Below are positions 8,670-16,280 of a DNA stretch of 45,184 bases, piece after piece; position 1 is the stretch's first letter; each line of letters begins with the position of its first letter. A program made the position numbers and the translations under genes. The DNA comes from Candidatus Allocopromorpha excrementigallinarum (GTDB taxonomy: Bacteria > Bacillota > Clostridia > Peptostreptococcales > Anaerovoracaceae). Below the pieces are notes generated by a model, which was not told the DNA's origin, searched no databases, and was given only the letters and a program-made list of their open reading frames with translations. The stretch spans positions 1 through 45,184 of the forward strand of contig DVMP01000136.1 in assembly GCA_018714925.1 (NCBI GenBank). The letters run 5' to 3'.

Positions 8670-8701
8670 AAAAAACGCCCGGAGGTATCACACTCCGGGC
8701 G
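8670..8701 (-). terminator. Strong terminator of the plsC-saccharopine dehydrogenase-like operon
   Basis: CGCCCGGAG (8676-8684) pairs perfectly with CTCCGGGCG (8693-8701) and, on the minus strand, is followed by a run of T. It lies just downstream of the stop at 8721. Confidence 0.9.
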
Positions 8702-8720
8702 ATGATTGTTCAACAAGCTC

Positions 8721-9947
8721 CTAAAGCTCTTTAATTTTTGTATCCAGGGTTATTTTTAGCTCTCTGGCGTATTCAAAGTATGTGTCCACCTGATCCATGG
8801 TCAGCATATCCGAGGATATGAGACCTGTCTGATCAAACTTATCGTTGAGGAACAGCTTTGAGAAGAGAAATCCTCCCTGGCCTGTCAGATACATCTCAGC
8901 GGTTATTCCCGCAAGCTCAAAGGACTCAACAAGTCCGGGGGAGTTTACATGGGTTTCCACCAGAACATCCTTTCCGTCCTTTTTGCCGTAGGCCTCGACG
9001 ACCATGCAGCCTGAGTCGGAAACAAGCCCCTCATCTATTATTTCCTTTATCTCCTCCCTGTACTTGGGAGCCGGAGGTATGTGCTTCAGCACCAGATCAA
9101 AGGGAGCTATTTCCACGCCGTCCACAACTTCCTTTTCATGGGAAATGAGACCTGCCCTGTATAAAGGTCTGGCAAAGTCCACTCCCGCGCCGGCGTATTT
9201 AAAATAGGCGTTTTTGGCTCCCTTAAAGAACCTTTCGGCGTTAAAGCTGTAGTGAATAGGCTCGTCGTGACAGTGCTCCACAAAGGTTATCTCCTCATCC
9301 ATGCCCTCGTACCGCCGCTTAATGGGATGCTCGAAGGCCTCCAGCCTTATGAGCTTTCCGTCCACAAAGGCGTAGGATTTTTCCGACATGTCGTGAAGAG
9401 CCGTTACAGGGGACCACCAGAAGGGAAGAAATCTTTTAGCCTCCACTCCCTCCCATACGATATTGTAGATGGTGTCGCAGGTATCAAGGTATCTCATGGC
9501 ATCCCTTGTGGCCGCGCATATGAGTCCGGGCGCCGAGCCCGTTCCCACCAGGGCCAGCCTGCCTATTTCAGCAAACCTGGGTCCGTAAACGTCGTACTGG
9601 AGCCTTATGCTCTCTACCCAGTCCTCGTCAAGGGCCGTGGTGGCGGCATAGTCCTGATAGTTTGCCTTTACCTCCAGAGCCGCGTCCAGAACGTTTTTGG
9701 TACATTCAAGGGGAAGACCGTTAAGTATAAGATCCGCTCCTTCAGCGGCTGCGACGATGCTGTCCTTGTTGTGGGCGTCTACAGTTGTTCCGACAGCTTT
9801 TGACAAAGTCCTTACCAGATTGTCTACGGCTGATTTATCACGGTCCGCGCATATTATTTGTTCCACGTTAGGTTCGGCATCCAGCCTTTTAGCGGCAGCC
9901 GAGCCTTGCGCGCCAACGCCTAAAACCAGCACTTTTTTGGATTTCAT
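8721..9947 (-). CDS. Saccharopine dehydrogenase family protein
   Basis: NAD(P)-dependent oxidoreductase of the saccharopine dehydrogenase/homospermidine synthase superfamily, 408 residues. The N-terminal Rossmann motif is VLVLGVGAQGSAAAKRL, with an acidic residue after strand 2 (ICADRD), followed by the catalytic domain (VGTGSAPGLICAATRDA). The substrate is not determined; members act on amino-acid or polyamine adducts. The start at 9947 is preferred because GAGG lies 9 bases upstream and it clears the end of plsC. The longer reading from 9986 would overlap plsC by 20 bases without a good site. Confidence 0.85.
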   Translation of the reverse strand: MKSKKVLVLGVGAQGSAAAKRLDAEPNVEQIICADRDKSAVDNLVRTLSKAVGTTVDAHNKDSIVAAAEGADLILNGLPLECTKNVLDAALEVKANYQDYAATTALDEDWVESIRLQYDVYGPRFAEIGRLALVGTGSAPGLICAATRDAMRYLDTCDTIYNIVWEGVEAKRFLPFWWSPVTALHDMSEKSYAFVDGKLIRLEAFEHPIKRRYEGMDEEITFVEHCHDEPIHYSFNAERFFKGAKNAYFKYAGAGVDFARPLYRAGLISHEKEVVDGVEIAPFDLVLKHIPPAPKYREEIKEIIDEGLVSDSGCMVVEAYGKKDGKDVLVETHVNSPGLVESFELAGITAEMYLTGQGGFLFSKLFLNDKFDQTGLISSDMLTMDQVDTYFEYARELKITLDTKIKEL

Positions 9948-9966
9948 TTTTCTCAACCTCTTTCCG

Positions 9967-10725
9967 TTAGAAATTTCTCGGGTCATTCGTCCGAGTCTGG
10001 AGCTCCTTTACGCCATCCTTTATGAGCTTCTCCACTTTTTCTCCCAGAGCCTTCTCCTCAGCCTTTGAAATCCCCTTCGTTTCTATGGGTTTGTGAACTA
10101 TAATATCTATTTCAGCGCCTTTGAGACGGCCCTCCTCCTCAAACATTCTGTAGCTGCCGTTTAAGGATACGGGAATAATGGGAACCTGCGGCTTGGTAGC
10201 AAGCTTAAGAGCTCCTCTCTGAAATGGGCCGGGAACAGGGCCCTTGCTTCTCGTTCCCTCCGGGAAAATAACCAGAGAGAAACCTTGCTCTATATACTCG
10301 ATACCCTTGTTTATCGCCTTAAGGGAAGACCGGTGATCGCCTCTTTCTATGAAAACGCTTCTGATCTTGCCGATCCATTTTCCGTAGAAGGGAAGCCTGC
10401 CCAGATCCTCCTTGGCCACAAAGCCGAACTGGAATTTCGTAAAAGCCGCGAAGTAAGCGAATATATCGGCGTAGCCCTGATGATTGCCCACAAAAACAAC
10501 AGGACCCTTGTCAGGGAGATTTTCAAGCCCTCTGACATTTACGCTGCTCCCGAACATTTCCATAACCTTGCTACCCCAGAGGGCGGTGGATTTAAGAATA
10601 TACTCACGTTCCTTTTCCGCATCTCCGGCAGCCCTGGCCGCGTCTATTTCCTTTCCGTATGGCTTAAAATATTTGAGACATCTGACCAGCTTAAAGGCTC
10701 CCGGTATATTTGCCAGTATTTTCAT
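9967..10725 (-). CDS. plsC: 1-acyl-sn-glycerol-3-phosphate acyltransferase (PlsC family)
   Basis: Membrane-associated acyltransferase that makes phosphatidic acid by acylating lysophosphatidic acid. The catalytic motif NHxxxxD is NHQGYADIF at about residue 80, and the substrate-binding block is VIFPEGTRSKG, both intact. The length of 252 residues is normal. GGAGGTGA precedes the ATG. It is the first gene of a minus-strand pair with the saccharopine-dehydrogenase-like protein; no functional link between them is obvious. Confidence 0.93.
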   Translation of the reverse strand: MKILANIPGAFKLVRCLKYFKPYGKEIDAARAAGDAEKEREYILKSTALWGSKVMEMFGSSVNVRGLENLPDKGPVVFVGNHQGYADIFAYFAAFTKFQFGFVAKEDLGRLPFYGKWIGKIRSVFIERGDHRSSLKAINKGIEYIEQGFSLVIFPEGTRSKGPVPGPFQRGALKLATKPQVPIIPVSLNGSYRMFEEEGRLKGAEIDIIVHKPIETKGISKAEEKALGEKVEKLIKDGVKELQTRTNDPRNF

Positions 10726-10891
10726 TGAGTCACCTCCGTGAGGGGAAGCTCTGCCTTCACCCGTTCAAGTATACAGATATTTCTATTATACCATAATGTA
10801 GAGCCGGTGTATATTTTTGTGAGCACAGAATCAGATCCACAGACATAAAATGAATCTGTAGGCCGGCGAAAGCTCCGGGGAAAGGACAGTC

Positions 10892-11050
10892 ATGGAAGAA
10901 AAGGAAAGAGAAAGAAAGGGTCCCGCCACCAGGGTACAGCTCATAGAGGAGGGAAGAAGGAAGGCCGCCGGAAGGGAAAGGCTAAGCCTGCTTCTATTCT
11001 TTCCCGTAGCCCAGACAGTCATAAAAAGAAGCGGGAAAGAGAATAATTAA
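10892..11050 (+). CDS. Small basic hypothetical protein (52 residues)
   Basis: A short frame in the 410-base gap between plsC and the YbjQ gene. It begins MEEKERERKGPATRVQLIEEGRRKAAG and continues with a short hydrophobic stretch (LSLLLFFPVAQTV) and a basic tail. AAAGGA lies 5 bases before the ATG. The strongly charged start gives it coding-like composition, but no family is recognised. The rest of the gap holds only a TATAAT box on the minus strand (near 10785) for plsC and the promoter of the next gene. Confidence 0.4.
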   Translation: MEEKERERKGPATRVQLIEEGRRKAAGRERLSLLLFFPVAQTVIKRSGKENN

Positions 11051-11061
11051 GAAAAGTTAAT

Positions 11062-11090
11062 TTGTACTGAGACGGTATATGGTATATAAT
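11062..11090 (+). promoter_or_regulatory. Promoter for ybjQ-PAP2
   Basis: TTGTAC (11062-11067), 17 bases, then a perfect TATAAT (11085-11090). The start codon is 46 bases further on, behind AAAGGAGG. Confidence 0.55.
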
Positions 11091-11136
11091 CATTGCGTAA
11101 GAAACAGCTGAAAGCTTTTAAAAGGAGGATATTCAC

Positions 11137-11448
11137 ATGCAGGTAGTAACCATCAACTACATTCCGGGAAAGGAGATAGAGGCTCTCGGACTTGTAAAAG
11201 GAAACGTAGTCCAGTCCAAGAACATAGGAAAGGATATAATGGCCGGATTTAAAACCATAGCAGGCGGAGAAATAAAGAGCTATACGGAAATGCTGGCAGA
11301 GGCCAGACAGATAGCCACCTCCAGAATGGTAAAGGAAGCCGAGGCCATGGGCGCCGACGCTGTAATAAGCGCCAGGTTCGCATCCTCATCCATAATGGAT
11401 GGAACAGCTGAAATTATCGCCTACGGTACAGCCGTAAAGCTAAAGTAA
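11137..11448 (+). CDS. UPF0145/YbjQ-family protein
   Basis: Small cytosolic protein of 103 residues matching the YbjQ-type family over its whole length: VTINYIPGKEI, then ALGLVKGNVVQSKNIGKDI, and the C-terminal MGADAVISARFASSS. Homologues form pentameric rings and were once labelled heavy-metal-binding; the function remains unknown. It has its own promoter and the strong site AAAGGAGG. A PAP2 phosphatase gene follows after 3 bases. Confidence 0.92.
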   Translation: MQVVTINYIPGKEIEALGLVKGNVVQSKNIGKDIMAGFKTIAGGEIKSYTEMLAEARQIATSRMVKEAEAMGADAVISARFASSSIMDGTAEIIAYGTAVKLK

Positions 11449-11451
11449 ATT

Positions 11452-12075
11452 ATGAGAGTAAAGCTTTTAATAGCGGCGGGAGCAGGGCTGGCAGGATTTA
11501 CGGCCATGCTCTGCCTTTTTTTAACGGGAAACGCTCACTGGATTGACGATCCTGTAAGAGAGCTTTTATACGGACTGAGAAGCAGCGGCCTTACGGCGGT
11601 TATGAAGGTAATCACCTATATGGGCAACTGGCAGACCGTTACAGCCCTCTGTATTGTGCTGCTCCTCATCGGAAAAACAAGGATAACCTACGGAATCCCT
11701 CTGGCAGCGGGAGCGGCCTTTGTAACCCTTCTCAACAGAGGAGTAAAGCTCCTGGTTGAAAGGCCCAGACCGGAGGATATCACTCATCTCATAGAGGAGG
11801 GCGGATTTTCCTTTGCCAGCGGCCATGCTGCCGCCAGCATGTTTCTCTTCAGTATACTCATATACCTTATAAGAAAGAATTTCAGAAACAGAAAAGCAGC
11901 CGATATACTTACGGCGCTTCTGGCTGTTCCCATGATAGCTATTGGAATAAGCCGCGTATACCTGGGAGTCCATTACCCTACAGACGTTATAGCAGGCTGG
12001 GGTCTTGGCATAGCGGTAGCCGCGGCGGCGGCAGGCTTTTCCATGCGGCTGGACAAAAAGAAAACAGGGGCCTGA
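11452..12075 (+). CDS. PAP2-family membrane phosphatase
   Basis: Integral membrane lipid phosphatase of 207 residues with about six helices. The three catalytic blocks of the family are present: KLLVERPRPE, SFASGHAAASM and SRVYLGVHYPTDVIAG. Likely substrates are phosphatidate, phosphatidylglycerol phosphate or undecaprenyl diphosphate; sequence alone does not decide. The start is only 3 bases past the ybjQ stop with a weak ribosome binding site, so translation is probably coupled. The terminator overlaps the last codons. Confidence 0.92.
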   Translation: MRVKLLIAAGAGLAGFTAMLCLFLTGNAHWIDDPVRELLYGLRSSGLTAVMKVITYMGNWQTVTALCIVLLLIGKTRITYGIPLAAGAAFVTLLNRGVKLLVERPRPEDITHLIEEGGFSFASGHAAASMFLFSILIYLIRKNFRNRKAADILTALLAVPMIAIGISRVYLGVHYPTDVIAGWGLGIAVAAAAAGFSMRLDKKKTGA

Positions 12076-12105
12076 TAAAGCGGTAATTTCAGCCCCTGTC
12101 TTTTA
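12064..12105. terminator. Bidirectional terminator between PAP2 and DUF2148 genes
   Basis: ACAGGGGC (12064-12071) pairs with GCCCCTGT (12092-12099), with CTTTT after it on the plus strand and a T-rich stretch on the minus strand. It serves two converging transcripts and overlaps the PAP2 stop. Confidence 0.8.
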
Positions 12106-12115
12106 AATCACGTCC

Positions 12116-12649
12116 TTAAGCTTCTCTGTCAAAGAAAACGCTCTTTCCGCTTACAGAAAGAGGAATTCCGAAGCATACTCTCACATCATCGTGGAAAATA
12201 CCCATTCTCAGAGCCCCCTTGCCCGCGGAAAAAAGAACTCTGTTGTCCATTCTGTTGTCAGCGGCAATGGAAACCGCGGAGCCTATGGCAAGTCCCAGAT
12301 CGTTTACGTTAAAGGCGCAGTTGGCTCCGGCCTTTTTCGCTCCGCCGCAGGTTCCGAATCCGCAGAATCCGCAGTCGGAAAGACCTATAGGCTTATTCCT
12401 GGTAGCAAGAAGCACTATACAGACGCTGCCGTCAAGGCAGGCGGCGTCTCTTTTAAAAAAGTCGGCTCCCGTTTCCTCGGCGATATCCCTCATAATGGAA
12501 GCCAGCCTGTCCTTTTCCTCTCCGTCCAGTATCACGGCTTCGAGATTATCGGTTCCGTGTCCCTTTGGGGCGGTAATTGCGGCCGCCACCATTTTTTTAG
12601 CCACGTCAAGAGCAGCCTCTCTGGCCGCGCTGTTTCTTTTGTAAATCAT
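12116..12649 (-). CDS. DUF2148 ferredoxin-domain protein
   Basis: Cytosolic protein of 177 residues with a cysteine cluster at about 95-115 (SDCGFCGFGTCGGAKKAGANC), typical of DUF2148, annotated as ferredoxin-domain-containing and expected to bind an iron-sulfur cluster. The N-terminal half (AALDVAKKMVAAAITAPKGHGTDNLEAV) is also characteristic. The start at 12649 has GGAGG 5 bases upstream; an upstream in-frame ATG at 12661 overlaps that GGAGG and is rejected. It follows the shikimate-kinase-like gene by 19 bases, so they form an operon. The electron partner and reaction are unknown. Confidence 0.88.
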   Translation of the reverse strand: MIYKRNSAAREAALDVAKKMVAAAITAPKGHGTDNLEAVILDGEEKDRLASIMRDIAEETGADFFKRDAACLDGSVCIVLLATRNKPIGLSDCGFCGFGTCGGAKKAGANCAFNVNDLGLAIGSAVSIAADNRMDNRVLFSAGKGALRMGIFHDDVRVCFGIPLSVSGKSVFFDREA

Positions 12650-12668
12650 AAAAACCTCCATATAACAA

Positions 12669-13142
12669 CTAAAGCTTACTTAAAAAATTTTCATAAAAGG
12701 CCTTTCTTCTGGAGTAAAGCTCTCTGAAGGCGGATCTTTTCTCCTGCGGATGGTCGCCGTACATAAAGGCGTGATATGTATTCTCTTCCCTGAGAGCCCT
12801 CTGCCAGAGCTCCTCCTCAGGGGTATCCATATCCAGTATTACCAGACTGTGCCCTCTTATAATCTCAGCGGACATATCATCCAGAAGAACGCCGTCCCCG
12901 CAGGCGATGACAGCGGAGTCCCTTGCGCTTTCACAGATTTTCTCAAGAGCCGCGTACTCCATATTTCTGTATTCATGCTCTCCCATGGTCATACATATTC
13001 TGCGAACCGAACGACCGTCGCTTTTCTCAATTTCACGGTCAAGGGATATGAAAGAAAATCCCCTTTCAGCGGCTATGTCACGGGCCTTTTTCTCTGTGGA
13101 AGACCCGAAAAATCCGGTAACAAAGACAAGCTCTCGCGTCAC
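12669..13142 (-). CDS. Shikimate-kinase-like protein with degenerate P-loop
   Basis: The 157 residues follow the shikimate kinase plan throughout: N-terminal strand, P-loop position, LDREIEK (the shikimate-binding Asp position), EHEYRNMEYAAL (the conserved FRxxE block), a Gly-containing loop and the C-terminal RRKAFYE. The P-loop is broken: GFFGSSTEKKA replaces GxxGxGKST, so the ATP-binding lysine is missing, and the usual GGG loop reads CGDG. It may have lost kinase activity or changed role. It starts with GTG, 6 bases after GGAGGTGA. It is co-transcribed with the DUF2148 gene. A true AroK is probably elsewhere. Confidence 0.7.
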   Translation of the reverse strand: MTRELVFVTGFFGSSTEKKARDIAAERGFSFISLDREIEKSDGRSVRRICMTMGEHEYRNMEYAALEKICESARDSAVIACGDGVLLDDMSAEIIRGHSLVILDMDTPEEELWQRALREENTYHAFMYGDHPQEKRSAFRELYSRRKAFYENFLSKL

Positions 13143-13214
13143 TGCTTCACCTCCGTAAGTTAAAAGACTATGAGGGTATTATATCACGAAGGCGGGCATA
13201 AAAAACAAAAACCT

Positions 13215-13242
13215 TTGTAAACACACGGGAATTTGATATAAT
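13215..13242 (+). promoter_or_regulatory. Promoter for the nucleotidyltransferase gene
   Basis: TTGTAA (13215-13220), a 16-base spacer and a perfect TATAAT (13237-13242), about 60 bases before the start codon. A minus-strand TATAAT box (13178-13183) nearby probably belongs to the shikimate-kinase-like gene. Confidence 0.5.
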
Positions 13243-13301
13243 TTAAAAGACGTATAAAACAGTCCGCCGGTAAAAGGGCAGGCATAAAAGAAGGAGAAAA
13301 C

Positions 13302-14231
13302 ATGAACAAGGATATGAAACCTACCCTCATAATAATGGCTGCGGGAATGGGCTCAAGATACGGAGGCCCCAAGCAGATAGATAAAATAACCAACGCAGGA
13401 GAAATTATTCTGGACTTCTCCCTTTACGACGCTATGATGGCAGGCTTCACAAGAGCCGTATTTGTAATAAAGGAAGAGCATAGAGATGTCTTCAGAGAGC
13501 TTGTAGATGAAAGAGCCGGAAGGTTTATGGAAATAGAATACGCTTATCAGAGGCTGGAGGACCTTCCCCGGGGCTTTACCGTTCCTCCCGAAAGAACAAA
13601 GCCCTGGGGCACGGCCCACGCGGTTATGGCCTGCAGGAGCCTTATAAAGGGGCCCTTTGCCGTTATAAACGCCGATGATTACTACGGACCCGAGGGATTT
13701 CAGAAGATATACGATTATCTCACCTCTCACGAGGATAAGGAAAAATACGCCTACTGTATGATAGGCTACATGCTTAAAAACACCGTAACGGACAACGGCC
13801 ACGTGGCCAGAGGAGTCTGTGTAACCGATGAAAACGGCTTTCTCCGGCAGATAACCGAAAGAACGAGAATAATGAAAAGAAACGGCGCCATAGCCTACAC
13901 CGAAGACGAAGGAAGGACATGGACAGAGCTTCCGGGAGAAACGGTAGTTTCCATGAACTTCTGGGGATTTTCACTGAGCATGATGAAGGAGCTTGAGGAG
14001 GGCTTTCCTGCCTTTCTTGAGGAAACCCTTAAAGCCGACCCTGTAAAGGGAGAGTATCCTCTTCCTACTGTGGCGGACAGGCTCATAAAGGAAGGAAAGG
14101 CGGAGATAAAGGTTCTTGAAACCCACGATAAATGGTGCGGCGTTACCTACAGGGAGGATAAGGAGGACGTTACAAGCTCCATTCAGTCCATGAAGGACAA
14201 GGGTCTTTACCCTGAAAAGCTGTGGAAATAA
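13302..14231 (+). CDS. Sugar-phosphate nucleotidyltransferase family protein
   Basis: Cytosolic nucleotidyltransferase of 309 residues. The N-terminal signature LIIMAAGMGSRYGGPKQ is the G-x-G-x-R nucleotide-binding loop of sugar-1-phosphate nucleotidylyltransferases, and the metal-binding Asp is in VINADDYYG. It lacks the left-handed beta-helix seen in GlmU. The closest general description is a UTP-glucose-1-phosphate uridylyltransferase-like protein, but sugar and nucleotide are not proven. AAGGAG precedes the ATG. It is a single-gene transcript with its own promoter and a strong terminator. Confidence 0.85.
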   Translation: MNKDMKPTLIIMAAGMGSRYGGPKQIDKITNAGEIILDFSLYDAMMAGFTRAVFVIKEEHRDVFRELVDERAGRFMEIEYAYQRLEDLPRGFTVPPERTKPWGTAHAVMACRSLIKGPFAVINADDYYGPEGFQKIYDYLTSHEDKEKYAYCMIGYMLKNTVTDNGHVARGVCVTDENGFLRQITERTRIMKRNGAIAYTEDEGRTWTELPGETVVSMNFWGFSLSMMKELEEGFPAFLEETLKADPVKGEYPLPTVADRLIKEGKAEIKVLETHDKWCGVTYREDKEDVTSSIQSMKDKGLYPEKLWK

Positions 14232-14244
14232 CTTAATGAAGCTG

Positions 14245-14286
14245 AAAAGGACGGCTCATCGGTCAAATCCGAGCCGTCCTTTTTCA
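14245..14286. terminator. Strong bidirectional terminator
   Basis: AAGGACGGCTC (14247-14257) pairs with GAGCCGTCCTT (14271-14281), with T runs on both strands. It separates the nucleotidyltransferase gene from the converging HxlR gene. Confidence 0.92.
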
Positions 14287-14316
14287 CATCCTTTATTTCA
14301 GAAAGCTTCCGCCGGA

Positions 14317-14682
14317 TCACAGGGAAGGGTCTTCAGCTTCAGCAGCGCAGGAAAGCCTGTTGTCATCTCCCCACTGGCACATCATGTCCAGAATGGGAAT
14401 AAGGGATTTTCCTCTTTCAGTAAGGCTGTATTCCACCTTGGGCGGTATCTGGGGATATTCCTTCCTGTTAATGAGCCGGTCAGCCTCCAGCTCCTTTAAG
14501 GTGGAGCTGAGAGTTTTGTAGGATATGCCGCCTATATACTTTTTCATCTCATTAAACCGAACGACGCCGAATTCCATCAGGGTATAGAGAATGGTCATTT
14601 TATATTTGCCGTTTATAAGAGACAGGGTATAGCTGAAGCCCGTGGAGCTGAGACATTGGCCGGAAATACATTTTTTGTCCAT
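14317..14682 (-). CDS. HxlR-family transcriptional regulator
   Basis: Winged-helix DNA-binding protein of 121 residues matching the HxlR family: GKYKMTILYTLMEFGVVRFNEMKKYIGGISYKTLSSTLKELEADRLINRKEYPQIPPKVEYSLTERG. Two N-terminal cysteines (CISGQC) could sense redox or electrophile stress, as in related regulators. It is divergent from the flavodoxin-fold reductase gene, the usual arrangement for an HxlR regulator and the detoxifying enzyme it controls. The shared gap of 133 bases contains the palindrome GTACGTAC. Confidence 0.92.
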   Translation of the reverse strand: MDKKCISGQCLSSTGFSYTLSLINGKYKMTILYTLMEFGVVRFNEMKKYIGGISYKTLSSTLKELEADRLINRKEYPQIPPKVEYSLTERGKSLIPILDMMCQWGDDNRLSCAAEAEDPSL

Positions 14683-14718
14683 TTTACACTCTCCTTAAGG
14701 TAAGTATATAACTCAAAT

Positions 14719-14755
14719 GTACGTACTTGCTTTTAGTGATATTCTTGTTTATATT
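14719..14755 (+). promoter_or_regulatory. Promoter of the reductase gene with candidate HxlR operator
   Basis: TTGCTT (14727-14732), 17 bases, TATATT (14750-14755). The 8-bp palindrome GTACGTAC (14719-14726) abuts the -35 box in the gap between the two divergent genes, a fitting operator position for the HxlR regulator. Confidence 0.45.
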
Positions 14756-14815
14756 ATAGTAAGGGAAAAGGATAAAGTCAATCTCGGATATATAAAGTGA
14801 GAAAGGAGTTGTAAA

Positions 14816-15364
14816 ATGAGTAAGAAAATAGTCGTATTAAACGGAAGCCCTAGAAGAAAGGGAAACACATCGGCTCTGGTAAAGGCCTTTACACAGGGAG
14901 CGGAAAGCTCCGGAAACACAGTAAAGGAATTTTTCCTTGACGCTATGAATATAGGCGGCTGCAAAGGCTGCTTCGGAGGCGATAGCGCCAGGGAATGTCC
15001 ATGCGTTCAGAAGGACGATATGGCTGAGATATATCCGGCAGTAAAGGACTGTGATGTTGTTGTTTTTGCCACGCCTCTTTACTACTGGAACATGAGCGGA
15101 CAGATCCGCACAGCTGTAGACCGTCTCTTCGCTCTTGAGGAAGGAGGAGAAAATCTCCTGAGGGGAGGAAAATCCTCAGCCCTTCTCATGGCGGCGGAGG
15201 GTCACGGCTTTGAGGATGTGCTCCTCTACTATGACCACCTTATGGAGCATCTCAGGTGGGAAAACCTGGGCCATGTTCTGGCGGGAGGCAATATGGATAC
15301 AGGAGATATTGAAGGAAAGCCGGAGCTTAACAGCGCCCTTGAGCTGGGAAAATCCATAAGCTGA
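14816..15364 (+). CDS. Flavodoxin-fold NAD(P)H-dependent oxidoreductase
   Basis: FMN-binding reductase of 182 residues. The N-terminal phosphate-binding loop is VLNGSPRRKGNTSALVKAF, and the second flavin block is FATPLYYWNMSGQIRTAVDRLFAL. Between them is a cysteine cluster (GGCKGCFGGDSARECPC) typical of this NADPH-dependent FMN reductase group, some of which are iron-sulfur flavoproteins. The likely role is reduction of quinones, nitro compounds or other electrophiles, controlled by the divergent HxlR regulator. AAAGGAG lies ahead of the ATG. Confidence 0.9.
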   Translation: MSKKIVVLNGSPRRKGNTSALVKAFTQGAESSGNTVKEFFLDAMNIGGCKGCFGGDSARECPCVQKDDMAEIYPAVKDCDVVVFATPLYYWNMSGQIRTAVDRLFALEEGGENLLRGGKSSALLMAAEGHGFEDVLLYYDHLMEHLRWENLGHVLAGGNMDTGDIEGKPELNSALELGKSIS

Positions 15365-15390
15365 ACATAAAAATTGTGAGAACATCATAT

Positions 15391-15423
15391 GCCGGAAGGG
15401 TTTTATCCTTCCGGCTTTTTTTT
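15391..15423 (+). terminator. Terminator after the reductase gene
   Basis: GCCGGAAGG (15391-15399) pairs with CCTTCCGGC (15407-15415), followed by eight T. Confidence 0.95.
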
Positions 15424-15544
15424 GGGGATATGTATTCAGAGGAACATCCGATAGTATAAAACCGCGGAACCTGCGGCGTTTTTCATAGGGGGGAGGATTT
15501 TTGTAAAATAAGAGAAACGTTTGCAGATGAGAAAGGAGAGAAAT

Positions 15545-16186
15545 ATGTCGGAAAAATACGGATACGCGAGAGTGTCCACAAAGGAACAGCACGAGGACAG
15601 GCAGATGGCGGCGCTGTCGGATTTTGGGGTAGGAGAGAAAAATATATATCTCGATAAGCTGAGCGGAAAGGATTTTGAGCGGCCTCAGTACAAAAGGCTG
15701 GTAAAAAGGCTTAAAAAAGAAGACATCCTGGTGGTAAAAAGTATAGACAGACTGGGAAGAAACTATGAGGAAATAATAAATCAGTGGCAGTTTATAACAA
15801 AGGAAAAGGGAGTCTATATAGTGGTGCTGGACATGCCTCTCCTCAATACCTGGGAGGGGAACAAGGATCTGACCGCCACCTTTATAGCGGATCTGGTACT
15901 GCAGATACTCTCATATGTTGCGGAAACAGAAAGGGAAAACATACGAAAGAGGCAGGCGGAGGGAATAGTGGCCGCCAGAAAACGGGGAGTAAAATTCGGA
16001 AGACCGCCAAGAAAGAGACCCGACAATCTGGAGGAATTCGTTGAAAGCTGGAAGAGAGGAGATATGAGCTCCAGAGAAGCCGCCAGGCGTCTGGACCTGG
16101 CACAGACCACATTTCTCAGATGGGCCAAGGAAGGAGGTGACAGCGACAGCCGCAAGGATTCGCTGAAAATTTGCGCCAAAAGGTAG
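15545..16186 (+). CDS. Small serine recombinase (resolvase/invertase family), first copy
   Basis: Site-specific DNA recombinase of 213 residues. The N-terminal catalytic domain begins YGYARVSTKEQHEDRQ, with the nucleophilic serine in RVST, and continues with [13 protein letters not shown] (the Arg-containing active-site block). The long E-helix is around [30 protein letters not shown], and a short C-terminal helix-turn-helix follows (SSREAARRLDLAQTTFLRWA), the Hin/Pin-like architecture. AAAGGAGAG precedes the ATG at 15545. AGA/AGG-rich codon use matches the neighbouring core genes. It sits just before the giant adhesin, and its TAG stop lies inside the palindromic core AAAGGTAGACCTT. Likely role: promoter or gene inversion for surface variation. 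Confidence 0.92.
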   Translation: MSEKYGYARVSTKEQHEDRQMAALSDFGVGEKNIYLDKLSGKDFERPQYKRLVKRLKKEDILVVKSIDRLGRNYEEIINQWQFITKEKGVYIVVLDMPLLNTWEGNKDLTATFIADLVLQILSYVAETERENIRKRQAEGIVAARKRGVKFGRPPRKRPDNLEEFVESWKRGDMSSREAARRLDLAQTTFLRWAKEGGDSDSRKDSLKICAKR

Positions 16187-16197
16187 ACCTTACGGTT
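16174..16197. other. Candidate recombinase crossover site at the recombinase stop codon
   Basis: AAAGGTAGACCTT (16179-16191) is identical over 13 bases to the core of the right site of the second recombinase system (28093-28105). Arms around the central AG are CGCCAAAAGGT and ACCTTACGGTT, symmetric only in the inner five bases plus a shared CC. The gene's TAG stop is part of the site. The best opposite-polarity partner in the window, at 16324-16347 with centre CT, matches only 15 of 24 positions. Confidence 0.5.
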
Positions 16198-16280
16198 CAG
16201 CTGAAATAAGAAAAATCATATTGAAAATACAAAAGTGTACATATCCTTCAGACCCCTGAACGATCTTGGTTTTCCGTTAT

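Noticed and set aside
15545..16186. Calling the recombinase a transposon resolvase
   Set aside because: No transposase, terminal repeats or other transposon genes are near, and the context of a surface protein and a crossover core fits an invertase better.
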